Assembly (NCBI RefSeq): GCF_013004375.1
Contig: NZ_JABERI010000005.1
Location: forward strand, 62,001 to 126,000
Length of the DNA stretch: 64,000 bases
Origin: Acinetobacter terrae
Lineage (GTDB): Bacteria > Pseudomonadota > Gammaproteobacteria > Pseudomonadales > Moraxellaceae
Reading direction: 5' to 3'
The notes under the pieces were generated by a model. The model saw only the letters and a program-made list of their open reading frames with translations. It was not told where the DNA came from and made no database searches. The translations under genes were made by a program, and so were the position numbers. Numbering within the stretch: the first letter of the stretch is position 1; the number at the start of each line of letters is the position of its first letter. Shown piece by piece: positions 37,083 through 48,306 of this stretch.

Positions 37083-37739
37083 TTAAGGCATGAGCCGTTG
37101 TAATTTCCACGTACCGTCGATTCTTTCATAACTTAAACGGTCATGTAAACGGTTTGGACGACCTTGCCAAAATTCGTAATAGTCCGGTACCAAACGGTAG
37201 CCACCCCAGAATTGAGGTTTAGCCAATTCTGTTTTGTCGCTTACCCGATCTTGTAAGGCCTGGAAACGTGTTTGCAATTCTTCACGGCTGGCAATAACAC
37301 CACTTTGTGGGGTACTAATATGCGCTGCAATTTGGCTATCACGTGGACGTTTATGATAATAGTCGGTTGACTCTGCTAAAGAGATCTTTTCAACTTTACC
37401 ACTCACGCGAATTTGACGTTCCAGTTCAGGCCAATAAAACAGCAATTCCGCATACGGATTCGCAATTAAATCCAAGCCTTTTTGGCTGTCATAATTACTA
37501 TAAAAGTCATAACCCGCTTCAGTTGCGCCACGCAATAATACTGTACGTACATGTGGACGACCTTGCGCATTTGCCGTTGCCAAATACATAGCATAGGGTT
37601 CATGTAATTTGGCTTCTAAAGATGCGTTAAACCACGTTAAGAACTGCACATGTGGATTTTCATCCACCTGAGCTTCATGTAATTCACCTTTTTGGTAACT
37701 TAAGCGAAGTTCGCTCAAATCTTTAATCACATCATTCAT
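37083..37739 (-). CDS. pdxH: Pyridoxamine 5'-phosphate oxidase
   Basis: A 218-residue FMN enzyme that oxidises pyridoxine or pyridoxamine 5'-phosphate to pyridoxal 5'-phosphate. It shows MYLATANAQGRPHVRTVLLR, FYSNYDSQKGLDL, ELERQIRVSGKVEK, and the C-terminal WGGYRLVPDYYEFWQGRPNR. AAGGTAA lies eight bases before the ATG. It sits 9 bp after glmM and directly before recJ. Confidence 0.95.
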   Translation of the reverse strand: MNDVIKDLSELRLSYQKGELHEAQVDENPHVQFLTWFNASLEAKLHEPYAMYLATANAQGRPHVRTVLLRGATEAGYDFYSNYDSQKGLDLIANPYAELLFYWPELERQIRVSGKVEKISLAESTDYYHKRPRDSQIAAHISTPQSGVIASREELQTRFQALQDRVSDKTELAKPQFWGGYRLVPDYYEFWQGRPNRLHDRLSYERIDGTWKLQRLMP

Positions 37740-37748
37740 ATTGTTACC

Positions 37749-39080
37749 TTAAGCAGCATGGGTACGGACAGCATCTGCAAGATGGTTGGCTAAATCCGTT
37801 ACTTCCTGAAGATCCTCACCTTCCACCATTACACGAATGACAGGTTCAGTTCCTGATTTACGAATCAATAAACGACCACGACCTTTGAGTTGTTGTTCAG
37901 CTTTTTCAAATTCAGTCACCAGCGCAGGTACAGTATAGGGATCAAACATGGCTTCTAAACGAACATTCACCAATACATTGGGCAATAAATGGAAGTCCGC
38001 AACCAATTCATGCAAGGCTTTTTTCTGTTCAACCATGACAGTCAACACTTGCAAGGCTGCAATAATCGCATCACCTGTCGTGCTCTTATCTAAGGTCAGA
38101 ATATGCCCAGATGGTTCACCGCCAATCACCCAGCCATTTTCATCCAGTGCCTGCAACACATAACGGTCACCTACACTGGCACGTACAAATGGAACTTGCA
38201 CTTTTTCGAGTGCCAATTCAAGTGCCATATTGCTCATTACGGTACCGACAATCCCTGCAGGTTTATGGTTTGCTTGTGTGGCAAGAATATAGAGGATGTT
38301 ATCGCCATCAACCAACTGACCATTTTTATCGACCAAAACCACCCGGTCAGCATCACCATCAAAGGCAATCCCTAAGTCAGCATGATGTTCAAGCACCGCT
38401 TTTTGCAGACTTTCAGGATGGGTTGAACCACAGTCTTTATTGATATTTAAACCATCTGGTTCATTATACAAGGCAACAACTTTTGCGCCCAATTCTTTAA
38501 ATACCGAAGGACCCACGTTATACGCAGCACCATTAGCACAGTCCACCACAATCTTTAAATTACTTAAGTCAAAATGGTATGGGAAAGTTGATTTACAAAA
38601 CTCAATGTAACGACCGTTGGCATCTTTGACACGAACGCTTTTACCCAGGTTTGCGGTATCTTCAATTTTCAATTCTTTTTCAAGTTCTTGATTAATTGCT
38701 TCTTGAACTTCATCGGGCAATTTTTTGCCTTCACTTGAGAAGAACTTAATCCCATTATCAAAATAAGGGTTATGCGAAGCTGAAATCACAATGCCTAAAC
38801 TGGCATGCATTGCACGAGTTAAATGTGCAATAGCAGGTGTTGGTAATGGACCCAATAAATGAACATAAACACCGGCAGCATTTAAACCTGCTTGTAGAGC
38901 TGATTCTAAAATATAGCCAGATAAACGGGTATCTTTCCCCATAACAACGATGGGTTTTTTCTTATTACTCATCTGTTTTAAAACTTTACCTGCTGCAAAC
39001 CCAAGTTTGAGTGCAAATTCAGGTGTAATTGGAAGCTCCCCAAACTTTCCACGAATACCATCTGTTCCAAAATAACTCAT
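37749..39080 (-). CDS. glmM: Phosphoglucosamine mutase
   Basis: A 443-residue alpha-D-phosphohexomutase that converts glucosamine-6-phosphate to glucosamine-1-phosphate for UDP-GlcNAc, feeding peptidoglycan and lipopolysaccharide. The opening [13 protein letters not shown], the active-site phosphoserine loop [19 protein letters not shown], the Mg-binding [12 protein letters not shown] and the substrate motif GGEPSGH are all intact, as is [14 protein letters not shown] at the C-terminus. First gene of the glmM-pdxH-recJ unit. Confidence 0.96.
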   Translation of the reverse strand: MSYFGTDGIRGKFGELPITPEFALKLGFAAGKVLKQMSNKKKPIVVMGKDTRLSGYILESALQAGLNAAGVYVHLLGPLPTPAIAHLTRAMHASLGIVISASHNPYFDNGIKFFSSEGKKLPDEVQEAINQELEKELKIEDTANLGKSVRVKDANGRYIEFCKSTFPYHFDLSNLKIVVDCANGAAYNVGPSVFKELGAKVVALYNEPDGLNINKDCGSTHPESLQKAVLEHHADLGIAFDGDADRVVLVDKNGQLVDGDNILYILATQANHKPAGIVGTVMSNMALELALEKVQVPFVRASVGDRYVLQALDENGWVIGGEPSGHILTLDKSTTGDAIIAALQVLTVMVEQKKALHELVADFHLLPNVLVNVRLEAMFDPYTVPALVTEFEKAEQQLKGRGRLLIRKSGTEPVIRVMVEGEDLQEVTDLANHLADAVRTHAA

Positions 39081-39153
39081 TTCTTACTCACTTCTTATAC
39101 ATTTATGGGGATATTGATCATCCCATTTACTGTAAATACTTTACACCAAAATA

Positions 39154-39183
39154 AAAAAAGCCGTCATATAAATGACGGCTTTT
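39154..39183 (-). terminator. Terminator of guaB
   Basis: Stem AGCCGTCAT / ATGACGGCT with ATAA loop; on the minus strand it is followed by a run of T's. It lies 25 bp after the guaB stop. Confidence 0.85.
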
Positions 39184-39204
39184 CATGGCTTGGCTTACTA
39201 AAAA

Positions 39205-40701
<1,497 letters not shown>

Positions 40702-40742
40702 TTATAAACAAAAAAAACAGTTTTATTCATGCTAATTTCAAA

Positions 40743-40771
40743 CAGCAATGCAAAATAAATTTGCATTGCTG
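40743..40771. repeat. 12-bp inverted repeat between ykgJ-like gene and guaB
   Basis: CAGCAATGCAAA (40743-40754) and TTTGCATTGCTG (40760-40771) with a 5-base loop form a perfect stem. It lies downstream of the cysteine-cluster gene and upstream of guaB on the same strand. The following T run is short, so it may be a weak terminator or a leader structure of guaB. Confidence 0.6.
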
Positions 40772-40848
40772 CAGATTTACGAGGTTTTTTTGTTCAAAAA
40801 CAGCAACTCTGCTGCATTATGATGTTGAAGGTTTAATTTTATCTACTG

Positions 40849-41214
40849 TTAAACGACCTGATCAAAATCATCATCATTGATCGGTTCTGCTGTTTCGATG
40901 GGTATAAATGGAATCATATTGTATGCACGACGAGCTTTATTACATTGCTCATCGGCAATTTGCACTTCTTTGCAGCTAGAACTGCGCACTGTATAAATTG
41001 CACAACTGACCTGTTCACCAATTTCCCCCTCGAGCGCTACACAATAAGGCTGTGCCTGATTGGTGCCTTGCATACACGAATATACCGCAGTGAGCGGTTC
41101 GGTATACTGCTCGGGCATGGGAATGCCTTCCGCCCAATAGAATGAAACCCGGAAATGAGCACAACATGCTCCACAACTCAAACACGCATCCTGCGTAGCG
41201 ACTTGAGACAACAT
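40849..41214 (-). CDS. YkgJ family cysteine cluster protein
   Basis: A 121-residue protein whose N-terminal CLSCGACCAHFRVSFYWAEG, with later C-I/A-x-Y and SSSCKEVQ positions, matches the YkgJ/Fe-S oxidoreductase-like zinc or iron-chelating family (PF03692). Eight or so cysteines could hold an iron-sulfur cluster or metal. The biological role of the family is not established. It ends 177 bp before guaB, and the MBL-fold gene starts upstream on the same strand with a 96-bp gap. Confidence 0.75.
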   Translation of the reverse strand: MLSQVATQDACLSCGACCAHFRVSFYWAEGIPMPEQYTEPLTAVYSCMQGTNQAQPYCVALEGEIGEQVSCAIYTVRSSSCKEVQIADEQCNKARRAYNMIPFIPIETAEPINDDDFDQVV

Positions 41215-41310
41215 TTTTTAAATTCTCGTTATCAAAGGTTTAATTTTTAGCGAGAAATCTTAAAAAATGTTGCTTTTATATGCAAGAAAAATCAGTGAAC
41301 AGCAGAGATA

Positions 41311-42108
41311 TTATTCTGGACAGGTAAATACCGTTTCATCCATCAAATCGATACCGCACTGTAAAGTTTCAATCCAATCCAGGAACTGGTTAATCTGCTC
41401 TTTACCGATAAATGGCGTACCGTGCTGTGGCACGATCATTTCAATATCCATGGTGCGAACCATATTGACCCAAAGACGAATCACTTTATTCGAACACATA
41501 TAGCGTTGATGAAAGCTTTTCATCTTGGGAATATGCGCTGCAAAATTTTCCAGTGGCTTAGAAGCATCATCAACCATCGATGCGCCCATATCACCTGAAA
41601 ATAAAATTTTTGCAATCGGATCATAAAACTGGAAATTACCAACCGAATGCAGGAAATGGGCAGGGACAACAATAATACGTGATTCGCCTAAAGGAATGAC
41701 TCCACCGTGGTCTGGCAATTCAATCAAGCGTTCCAGCCATCCACCTTTCATTCGATCACTCATAAATGCCGAGTTCAAATGTGGTAAGAAACGTGCCCAG
41801 AGTTTAGACGCGACCACTTTGGCTTCGGTATACACCAACCAACGTGGCATAGACGTAATAATATCAGGGTCTTGGTGTGAAGCCATCACATAATCAAGAT
41901 TGGTCAGGCGGGTATATTTATTCAGCTCCATGGTCAGTGGGACATAGGTTAAATCGCCGCCTGGATCCAGCACTGCGGCACGTTCATTATCTAAAATCAG
42001 AAATTGGTTGGCTTGCACCCCTTCACCTTTGACCAGACTGGTAAAGCTAATACATTTATGTGTGCCATTATCAAATAACACTTGTGATGTAGTGCGATCA
42101 AATGCCAT
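41311..42108 (-). CDS. Diiron (ODP-type) metallo-beta-lactamase-fold protein
   Basis: A 265-residue MBL-fold protein resembling the oxygen-binding diiron (ODP) branch related to flavodiiron proteins. Metal-ligand candidates are H and D of ASHQDPDIITSMPRW, H of VPAHFLHSVGNFQFYD, D of LFSGDMGASM and H of PQHGTPFIG. The usual hydrolase HxHxDH is absent. No flavodoxin or rubredoxin domain is attached. It may sense or reduce oxygen or nitric oxide, which is inference. The ATG at 42108 is preferred because GGGGA lies upstream; the ATG at 42162 has none. Confidence 0.72.
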   Translation of the reverse strand: MAFDRTTSQVLFDNGTHKCISFTSLVKGEGVQANQFLILDNERAAVLDPGGDLTYVPLTMELNKYTRLTNLDYVMASHQDPDIITSMPRWLVYTEAKVVASKLWARFLPHLNSAFMSDRMKGGWLERLIELPDHGGVIPLGESRIIVVPAHFLHSVGNFQFYDPIAKILFSGDMGASMVDDASKPLENFAAHIPKMKSFHQRYMCSNKVIRLWVNMVRTMDIEMIVPQHGTPFIGKEQINQFLDWIETLQCGIDLMDETVFTCPE

Positions 42109-42244
42109 AACCCATTCCCCAAAATATCGTTGTAAAAATGCATTTTTAATGCCATACAACATATAGGGTATTATGGCGATTTACAACAAACATGTATTGA
42201 AATATTGTCAGATTTATCAGTAAATTGTGACATATTTAGCAATA

Positions 42245-42274
42245 AAAAATCCCGACTAAAATGCCAGGATTTTT
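42245..42274 (-). terminator. Terminator of the TMEM165-like gene
   Basis: Stem AAAAATCC / GGATTTTT with a 14-base loop, 15 bp after the stop codon of the manganese exporter gene on the minus strand. Confidence 0.6.
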
Positions 42275-42289
42275 CACTACGATTCAACT

Positions 42290-42865
42290 TTAGAAGAAAT
42301 AATGTTGTACCAAGGTTGAAACACCAATAATTAAGAATATGCTCGCACCAATCTTATGAATCAGTGGAATTGGCAATTTATCAGCCAGCTTATTTCCGAC
42401 AAATACTGCTGGTGCATTGGCAATCATCATCCCAATTGTAGTACCGATCATCACCCAGAACACACTGTCAAAACGCGCAGCCAGAGCGACGGTTGCCACT
42501 TGGGTCTTATCCCCTATTTCAGCCAGGAAGAACAGCACAAAGGTTGCACCAAACACGCCATATTTTTGCCATTTATTAATATTATCGGTTTCATCTTCCA
42601 GTTCGTCTGGAACAAGCATCCACAGTGCCATCGCGATAAAGCCAACCGATACAATCCAAAGCAAGACGTCTGGGCTTAATACCGTGGTAATCCACTGACC
42701 GAGAACAGCCGATATGCCATGGTTCAACAAAGTTGCCAATAAAATGGCAAGCAGGATAGGCACAGGTTTACGAAAGCGTGCCGCAAGTAAAAGCGCTAAT
42801 AATTGAGTTTTATCACCCATTTCAGCGAGGGCAACAATAGCGGTAGAGATAAGCAGTTCATGCAT
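42290..42865 (-). CDS. mneA: GDT1/TMEM165 family manganese exporter (MneA-like)
   Basis: A 191-residue inner-membrane protein of two similar halves, each with three helices and the family motif E-x-G-D-K-T: EMGDKT at 15-20 and EIGDKT at 116-121. Proteins of this UPF0016 family move Mn2+ or Ca2+ across membranes, and in Vibrio the member MneA exports manganese. The assignment is strengthened by the yybP-ykoY manganese riboswitch in its leader. It is a single gene with its own terminator. Confidence 0.85.
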   Translation of the reverse strand: MHELLISTAIVALAEMGDKTQLLALLLAARFRKPVPILLAILLATLLNHGISAVLGQWITTVLSPDVLLWIVSVGFIAMALWMLVPDELEDETDNINKWQKYGVFGATFVLFFLAEIGDKTQVATVALAARFDSVFWVMIGTTIGMMIANAPAVFVGNKLADKLPIPLIHKIGASIFLIIGVSTLVQHYFF

Positions 42866-42878
42866 GGGATCTTTCTCT

Positions 42879-42919
42879 GGCTAGCAAAATTTGCCGATGA
42901 CTTATCGCTCCTGCTAGCC
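42879..42919 (-). promoter_or_regulatory. Expression-platform hairpin of the Mn2+ riboswitch
   Basis: On the minus strand GGCTAGCA (42919-42912) and TGCTAGCC (42886-42879) form a perfect 8-bp stem that ends 13 bases before the start codon, beside the ribosome binding region. No T run follows, so control is more likely at translation than by termination. Confidence 0.55.
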
Positions 42920-42939
42920 AAAATCTGCAGAGTGATAAA

Positions 42940-43080
42940 TCAAAGGTCTTGCCAACAAAAGAAGCTTAAGAAAAGCTGATTTGGTTCTTTGCTATGATGA
43001 CCATGTTCTGTTGAACAATTATGTTGACCATCACCTTTTTACATTGCGTAAAAAGCGGCTACTCCCCAATGAAGTGAGGT
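42940..43080 (-). ncRNA. yybP-ykoY Mn2+ riboswitch aptamer
   Basis: On the minus strand the two conserved internal-loop strands are present: GGGGAGTAGC (43067-43058) and GGCAAGACC (42953-42945), about 105 bases apart, with helical segments between them. This is the signature of the yybP-ykoY riboswitch, which binds Mn2+ and turns on exporter genes. The downstream gene is a TMEM165-type exporter, a regular partner of this motif. Boundaries are approximate. Confidence 0.88.
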
Positions 43081-43216
43081 GATTTTAATCGCAAAGCAGT
43101 TTTTTATCAAATCAATTTACTGCCCGGTTTTTGGGATATAGATTAAAAATAAATAAAATTTAACGATGATGATGAGATAAACCGTGTGTTCCCGACATTT
43201 TAATGATCCCTGACCA

Positions 43217-43242
43217 TAAAAAACCCTGCCGAAGCAGGGTTT
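43217..43242 (-). terminator. Terminator of aceEF
   Basis: Stem AAACCCTGC / GCAGGGTTT with the loop CGAA (TTCG on the transcribed strand), followed by T's on the minus strand, 25 bp after the aceF stop. Confidence 0.88.
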
Positions 43243-43267
43243 ATATTATTCGTAATTGATGACCCGA

Positions 43268-45274
43268 TTAGAGCAACAAAGTACGAATATCAGCTAGAAG
43301 CTTGGTCAATTTATTGGTGAAACGGGCAGCATCAGCACCATTAATCACACGATGGTCATAAGATAATGACAGCGGCAACATGAGACGCGGATCAAAACCT
43401 TCACCATTCCATACCGGTTGCATGGTTGCAGGTGAAATACCCAAAATCGCCACTTGAGGCCAGTTCACGAGCGGTGTAAATGCTGTACCGCCAATTGAAC
43501 CCAAGCTGGTAATGGTAAAATTCGCACCTTGTAGATCTTTCGGTGATAATTTTTTCTCACGCGCCTTTTTACTTAACTCACCCAATTCAATCGCAATTTG
43601 CTTGATTGATTTTTGGTCCGGGTTACGCAGGACAGGTACAGTCAAACCATCAGGTGTTGCCACTGCAATACCCATATGGATTTCATTGCGGAGCAATACT
43701 GATTTCTGATCATCAGCCAAATGACCTGCAAAATAGGGTTCTTCTTTTAAAAGATGCGCCAAGGCTTTGGCAATGAAAGCCAAAATGGTCAGGCTAATGC
43801 CATCTTTCTTAAAGTTGCCTTTCAACTCGCCACGCCAAGCTTCAAGCTCGGTAATATCCGCTGCATCAAACTGGGTGACTTGAGGAATGAAGTTATTCAA
43901 TGACAATTGCGGAACAGAAACCTGTTGCAAGCGTGTCATGGCTTTTTCTTCAGTACCGCCAAAAGCACTAAAATCAGGAAGTTTAGGCAAGCCAGAAACT
44001 TGTGCTACCGCTGGTGCAAGAGATGCTGCTTGAGGTGTCGTTAAACGTGTTTTCACATACGCAAACACATCTTCTTTCATCAAGCGGTCATGTGCACCAG
44101 ACGCTTTCACTTGTGACAATACCACACCCAGTTCACGTGCCAATTTGCGTACCGCAGGACCGGCGTAGACTTTGGCATTTGCAGCGCTTTGCTCTTTAGT
44201 CAGCTTATCAGAACCTGATGCAGCGACTGGAGCTTGTACTTGTACCGCCGGAGCTGATTTAGCAGGAGCAGCTTCTGCTTTTGCAGTGGGCGCAGGTGCA
44301 GCTTGAGTGGTAGCCTTCACTTGACCTTCAATGGTCACTAAAGCCACGCCTTGGCTGACGCTTTGGCCCAATTCAACATGAATCGCTTTAATCACACCCG
44401 CCGTTGAACTTGGCACTTCAACCGTGGCTTTATCAGACTCAACCACAATGATGCTTTGATCTGCTTCAACCGTGTCACCGACTTTCACTAAAATTTCAGC
44501 AACAGTGGCTTTGTCCACACCCAGATCCGGCACGGTAATTTCAATTGCACCGCTTTGAGCCGGAACAGCTTCTGCCACAGGCTCAGATTTCGCTACGGCA
44601 GCTTGTACAGTTTCTGTTTTTGGAGCTTCAACAGCAATTTCAGCCTGGCTTGCAGCAGCAACTTCGACTTTAATCAGAACTACACCTTCTTTTACGGTGT
44701 CGCCTTCATGAACTTCAATACTTTCAACAATACCTGAAACTGAACTTGGCACTTCCACTGTAGCTTTGTCTGATTCAACCACTACAATGCTTTGGTCAAC
44801 ATCGATAGTATCGCCAACACTGACCAAAATTTCGCCTACGAGCGCTTTTTCAACGCCAATGTCAGGGACTTGCACTTCAACCACACTCACTGAAGAGGAA
44901 GCCGATGTAGAAGCCTGAGTAGAAGTGTGAGGTTGATGTGACGCCAGTTCCTGCATGATTTCCTGATCAGGCAGTGAGGTCGGGGTATTTTCCGAGGTCT
45001 TTTTTGAAGCATCAGCATATTGAATTTCAGTTGCTGCAGTAGACCCATCTTCTGCTTCAAGCTCGATTAAGGCTACGCCTTCAGTGACATTATCGCCCTG
45101 ATTAACCAAAATGCTTTTCACCACACCTGCCGAAGTGCTAGGCACTTCAACAGAGGCTTTGTCCGATTCGAGCAATACAAGACTGTCATCAACAGCAACG
45201 ATATCGCCCACTTTCACTAAAATTTCCGCAACGGTGGCTTTATCTACACCAATATCAGGAGTCGTAATTTGCAT
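43268..45274 (-). CDS. aceF: Pyruvate dehydrogenase E2 (dihydrolipoyl acetyltransferase)
   Basis: A 668-residue E2 core of the pyruvate dehydrogenase complex. Three lipoyl domains, each with the lipoylated lysine in ESDKA, lie near residues 1-75, 130-205 and 245-320, joined by alanine/proline-rich linkers. A peripheral-subunit-binding domain (AGPAVRKLARELGV, about 370-405) follows. The catalytic acetyltransferase domain ends with LPLSLSYDHRVINGADAARF containing the H-x-x-x-D-G active site. It starts 2 bp after aceE stops, so they are cotranscribed. Confidence 0.95.
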   Translation of the reverse strand: MQITTPDIGVDKATVAEILVKVGDIVAVDDSLVLLESDKASVEVPSTSAGVVKSILVNQGDNVTEGVALIELEAEDGSTAATEIQYADASKKTSENTPTSLPDQEIMQELASHQPHTSTQASTSASSSVSVVEVQVPDIGVEKALVGEILVSVGDTIDVDQSIVVVESDKATVEVPSSVSGIVESIEVHEGDTVKEGVVLIKVEVAAASQAEIAVEAPKTETVQAAVAKSEPVAEAVPAQSGAIEITVPDLGVDKATVAEILVKVGDTVEADQSIIVVESDKATVEVPSSTAGVIKAIHVELGQSVSQGVALVTIEGQVKATTQAAPAPTAKAEAAPAKSAPAVQVQAPVAASGSDKLTKEQSAANAKVYAGPAVRKLARELGVVLSQVKASGAHDRLMKEDVFAYVKTRLTTPQAASLAPAVAQVSGLPKLPDFSAFGGTEEKAMTRLQQVSVPQLSLNNFIPQVTQFDAADITELEAWRGELKGNFKKDGISLTILAFIAKALAHLLKEEPYFAGHLADDQKSVLLRNEIHMGIAVATPDGLTVPVLRNPDQKSIKQIAIELGELSKKAREKKLSPKDLQGANFTITSLGSIGGTAFTPLVNWPQVAILGISPATMQPVWNGEGFDPRLMLPLSLSYDHRVINGADAARFTNKLTKLLADIRTLLL

Positions 45275-45276
45275 GC

Positions 45277-47979
45277 TTAGTTCTCCTCTTTGTAGTCAGC
45301 AACCGCGTGAACCGATGGTGTTGCCTGAGGCGCCCACGCCACTGGACGGTCTGTATCTAACTCAAAGCTCGAGATCGCATCTTTGACTAAACGTGCATCA
45401 ACTTCGCCTTCATCGGCTAATTTTTTCAGTGTTGCAACCACAATGTGTGCTGCATCTACACCAAAGTAGCTACGAAGTTTAGCGCGGGTGTCTGAACGAC
45501 CGTAACCATCTGTCCCAAGTGCGACAAATGGGCGGTTGTCTGGAAGATACGCACGAATTTGTTCGCTGTACGCACGCATGTGATCTGTTGCAGACACCAC
45601 AATACCTTTGGTGCCACGTAATTGCTTAGACACCCAAGCTTCTTTTACTTCTTCCGTCAATGGATGTAGACGGTTGTATTCTTCGCATGCCATACCGTCA
45701 CGCGCAAGTTCGTTAAAGCTTGTAACACTGTAAACATTTGAGTGAATCTGATATTCCTCACGAAGAATTTTTGCCGCTTTAATAACTTCGCGCAGAATCA
45801 CACCTGAACCAAGTAATTGAACAGTGGCTTTTTCATCTTCTTCAAGCAAGTACATACCACGTTTAATCCCCTCTTCAGCGCCTTTTGGCATTGCAGGGTG
45901 TTCGTAGTTTTCATTCATGACAGTTAAGTAGTAGAAAATGCGCTCTTGATTCACATACATACGCTGTAAACCATCATGTACGATTACTGCTAACTCATAA
46001 CCGAAACATGGGTCATAAGACACACAGTTTGGAATCGTGTTGGCAAGAATATGTGAGTGGCCATCCTGGTGTTGTAAGCCTTCACCGTTAAGCGTCGTAC
46101 GACCTGCAGTTGCACCTAGTAAGAAACCTTGCGCTTGTGCATCGCCTGCTGCCCATGCAATGTCACCAATACGCTGGAAACCAAACATGGAGTAGTACAT
46201 ATACATTGGAATCATTGGCAAATTATTGGTTGAATAACTCGTTGCCAATGCCGCCCAAGCACTCATCGCACCGGCTTCGTTAATTCCTTCTTGTAGCATG
46301 TGACCATCACTAGCTTCACGGTAATGCATCAATTGTTCTTGGTCTTCTGGGGTATATTTTTGACCGTGAGCGGCATAAATACCGAGCTGACGGAACATAC
46401 CTTCTAGACCGAATGTACGCGCCTCATCTGGTACGATTGGCACAACACGATCTTTAATGGCTTTTTCTTTCAGCAAAGATGAAATTAAGCGAACCATGAC
46501 CATGGTGGTCGATTGTTCCTTACCATTTGAACCTGCTAATACTGCATCAAATACAGACAATTCAGGAATCGCCAGCTGTTCGCTTTCTTTACGACGTGCA
46601 GGTAGGTAACCACCTAAGGCTTCACGACGCGCCTTCATGTATTTCAATTCAGGTGAATTTTCACTTGGACGGTAGAACGGTACTTCTTCCAATTGCTCAT
46701 CAGTGAATGGCAAGTTGAAACGATTACGTACATATTTTAACGATTCAAGCTGCATTTTTTTGATTTGATGCGTCTTGTTTACCGCTTCAATCTCTTCAGA
46801 TAAACCATAACCTTTAACCGTTTTTGCAAGGATTACTGTCGGTTGACCTGTCGATTTCATCGCTTCTGCATAAGCAGCATAGACTTTATATGGGTCGTGA
46901 CCACCGCGGTTTAAGTTATCGATGTCTTCGTCACTTAAACCTTTCACTAATTCTTCAGCTTCTGGGTATTTACCAAAGAAGTGTGCACGTGTGTAAGCAC
47001 CACCTTTTACTTGGTAACGTTGGTAATCGCCATCTACCGCTTCTTCCATAATGGCTTTAAGCGCGCCTGATTTATCTTTATCAAGTAGTGGATCCCAGTG
47101 ACGGCCCCAAACCACCTTAATCACGCGCCAGCCAGCACCGCGGAAAAGTGACTCAAGTTCTTGAATGATTTTACCGTTACCACGTACAGGCCCATCTAGA
47201 CGCTGTAAGTTACAGTTCACGACCCATACCAAGTTATCGAGCTTCTCACGACCTGCAAGTGAAATTGCACCAGTACTTTCTGGCTCATCCATCTCGCCAT
47301 CACCTAGGTATGCCCAAACCTTACGATCTTCTTCTTTAATCAAGCCACGGTTCATCAAGTACTTTTGAATGTGTGCTTGGTAAATCGACATGATTGGACC
47401 GAGACCCATCGATACCGTTGGGAACTGCCAATAGTCAGGCATTAAATAAGGATGCGGGTATGACGGCAAACCAATACCATCGACTTCACGACGGAAGTTA
47501 TTAAGATGATCTTCTGTTAAACGACCTTCAAGGAATGAACGCGCATAGATACCTGGCGCACAGTGACCTTGATAATAGATCATGTCGCCACCGAAATGAT
47601 CATTGCCAGCACGGAAGAAATGGTTAAAACCGACATCATACAAGGTTGCTGAAGAGGCGAAACTGGCTAAGTGACCACCGAGATCATCACCGGTTTTATT
47701 GGCACGTAGCACCATCGCCAAAGCATTCCAGCGAATCAATGCACGGATACGGCGTTCCATGTCTTGGTCGCCCGGCATTGCCGGAGTTTCTTCAACCGAA
47801 ATGGTATTAAGATAAGGAGTATTTAGACGCTGAATGGGAACATGAGTAGCGATTGCGCGTTGATAGAGTTTTTCTAATAAAAATGCCGCTCGCTCCGTTC
47901 CCATGTGTTGCAAAACCGAGTCAAAAGCATCTTGCCATTCTTGGGTTTCTTGCGCGTCAGTATCACCATAAAACGCCAT
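45277..47979 (-). CDS. aceE: Pyruvate dehydrogenase E1 (homodimeric)
   Basis: A 900-residue thiamine-diphosphate-dependent E1 that decarboxylates pyruvate and acetylates the lipoyl groups of E2. The N-terminal region has GGHLASFASSATLYDVGFNH and GDGEMDEPESTGAISLAGRE, the ThDP-binding G-D-G motif, and later LNGEGLQHQDGHSHILANTIPNCVSYDP and SVTSFNELARDG. The length fits the AceE type rather than the alpha2beta2 type. It is followed directly by aceF; no lpd gene is present here and no PdhR gene flanks it. Confidence 0.96.
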   Translation of the reverse strand: MAFYGDTDAQETQEWQDAFDSVLQHMGTERAAFLLEKLYQRAIATHVPIQRLNTPYLNTISVEETPAMPGDQDMERRIRALIRWNALAMVLRANKTGDDLGGHLASFASSATLYDVGFNHFFRAGNDHFGGDMIYYQGHCAPGIYARSFLEGRLTEDHLNNFRREVDGIGLPSYPHPYLMPDYWQFPTVSMGLGPIMSIYQAHIQKYLMNRGLIKEEDRKVWAYLGDGEMDEPESTGAISLAGREKLDNLVWVVNCNLQRLDGPVRGNGKIIQELESLFRGAGWRVIKVVWGRHWDPLLDKDKSGALKAIMEEAVDGDYQRYQVKGGAYTRAHFFGKYPEAEELVKGLSDEDIDNLNRGGHDPYKVYAAYAEAMKSTGQPTVILAKTVKGYGLSEEIEAVNKTHQIKKMQLESLKYVRNRFNLPFTDEQLEEVPFYRPSENSPELKYMKARREALGGYLPARRKESEQLAIPELSVFDAVLAGSNGKEQSTTMVMVRLISSLLKEKAIKDRVVPIVPDEARTFGLEGMFRQLGIYAAHGQKYTPEDQEQLMHYREASDGHMLQEGINEAGAMSAWAALATSYSTNNLPMIPMYMYYSMFGFQRIGDIAWAAGDAQAQGFLLGATAGRTTLNGEGLQHQDGHSHILANTIPNCVSYDPCFGYELAVIVHDGLQRMYVNQERIFYYLTVMNENYEHPAMPKGAEEGIKRGMYLLEEDEKATVQLLGSGVILREVIKAAKILREEYQIHSNVYSVTSFNELARDGMACEEYNRLHPLTEEVKEAWVSKQLRGTKGIVVSATDHMRAYSEQIRAYLPDNRPFVALGTDGYGRSDTRAKLRSYFGVDAAHIVVATLKKLADEGEVDARLVKDAISSFELDTDRPVAWAPQATPSVHAVADYKEEN

Positions 47980-48306
47980 ATTCCACCTATTCCTTGAGCC
48001 TATTTATATTCTCTATATGTACCATACTTTAGCGGGCTTCAGTTATTGCCACAGCTGAATACGGAATAGCATTATTATTTAGATAATAAATACCTGTTGA
48101 CCATTCTTTACGCAATAAAACAAAAAACCGCCAATAAAGGCGGTTTTTTATACAACAAGTATTCTGTACAGTGATAATATAAGACTTAAAAGCTATAGCG
48201 GCTTTTTACTCTACTCTTTAAATGAATTACCACACTCTTTAACGATCGTTACAACTCTTTAAATTAAAACCGACAGAATGGGTTTTAAAATTTGTCATAC
48301 TCAATC
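47980..48306. other. Intergenic region between aceE and the M23 peptidase gene
   Basis: About 330 bp, with the aceEF promoter region next to 47980, one strong terminator (48122-48149) and then featureless A+T-rich DNA to the end of the peptidase gene. Confidence 0.55.
48122..48149 (-). terminator. Terminator upstream of aceE, for the M23 peptidase transcript
   Basis: Stem AAAAAACCGCC / GGCGGTTTTTT with a 6-base loop. On the minus strand it ends the transcript coming from the peptidase gene at 48307. Confidence 0.8.

Larger units (their letters stand above)
42866..43220. other. Leader region of the manganese exporter gene and upstream DNA
   Basis: About 400 bp between the exporter gene and aceF. 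It holds the riboswitch aptamer and its expression platform up to about 43080. From 43080 to 43216 I see only the promoter region of the riboswitch transcript and no gene. Confidence 0.6.
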
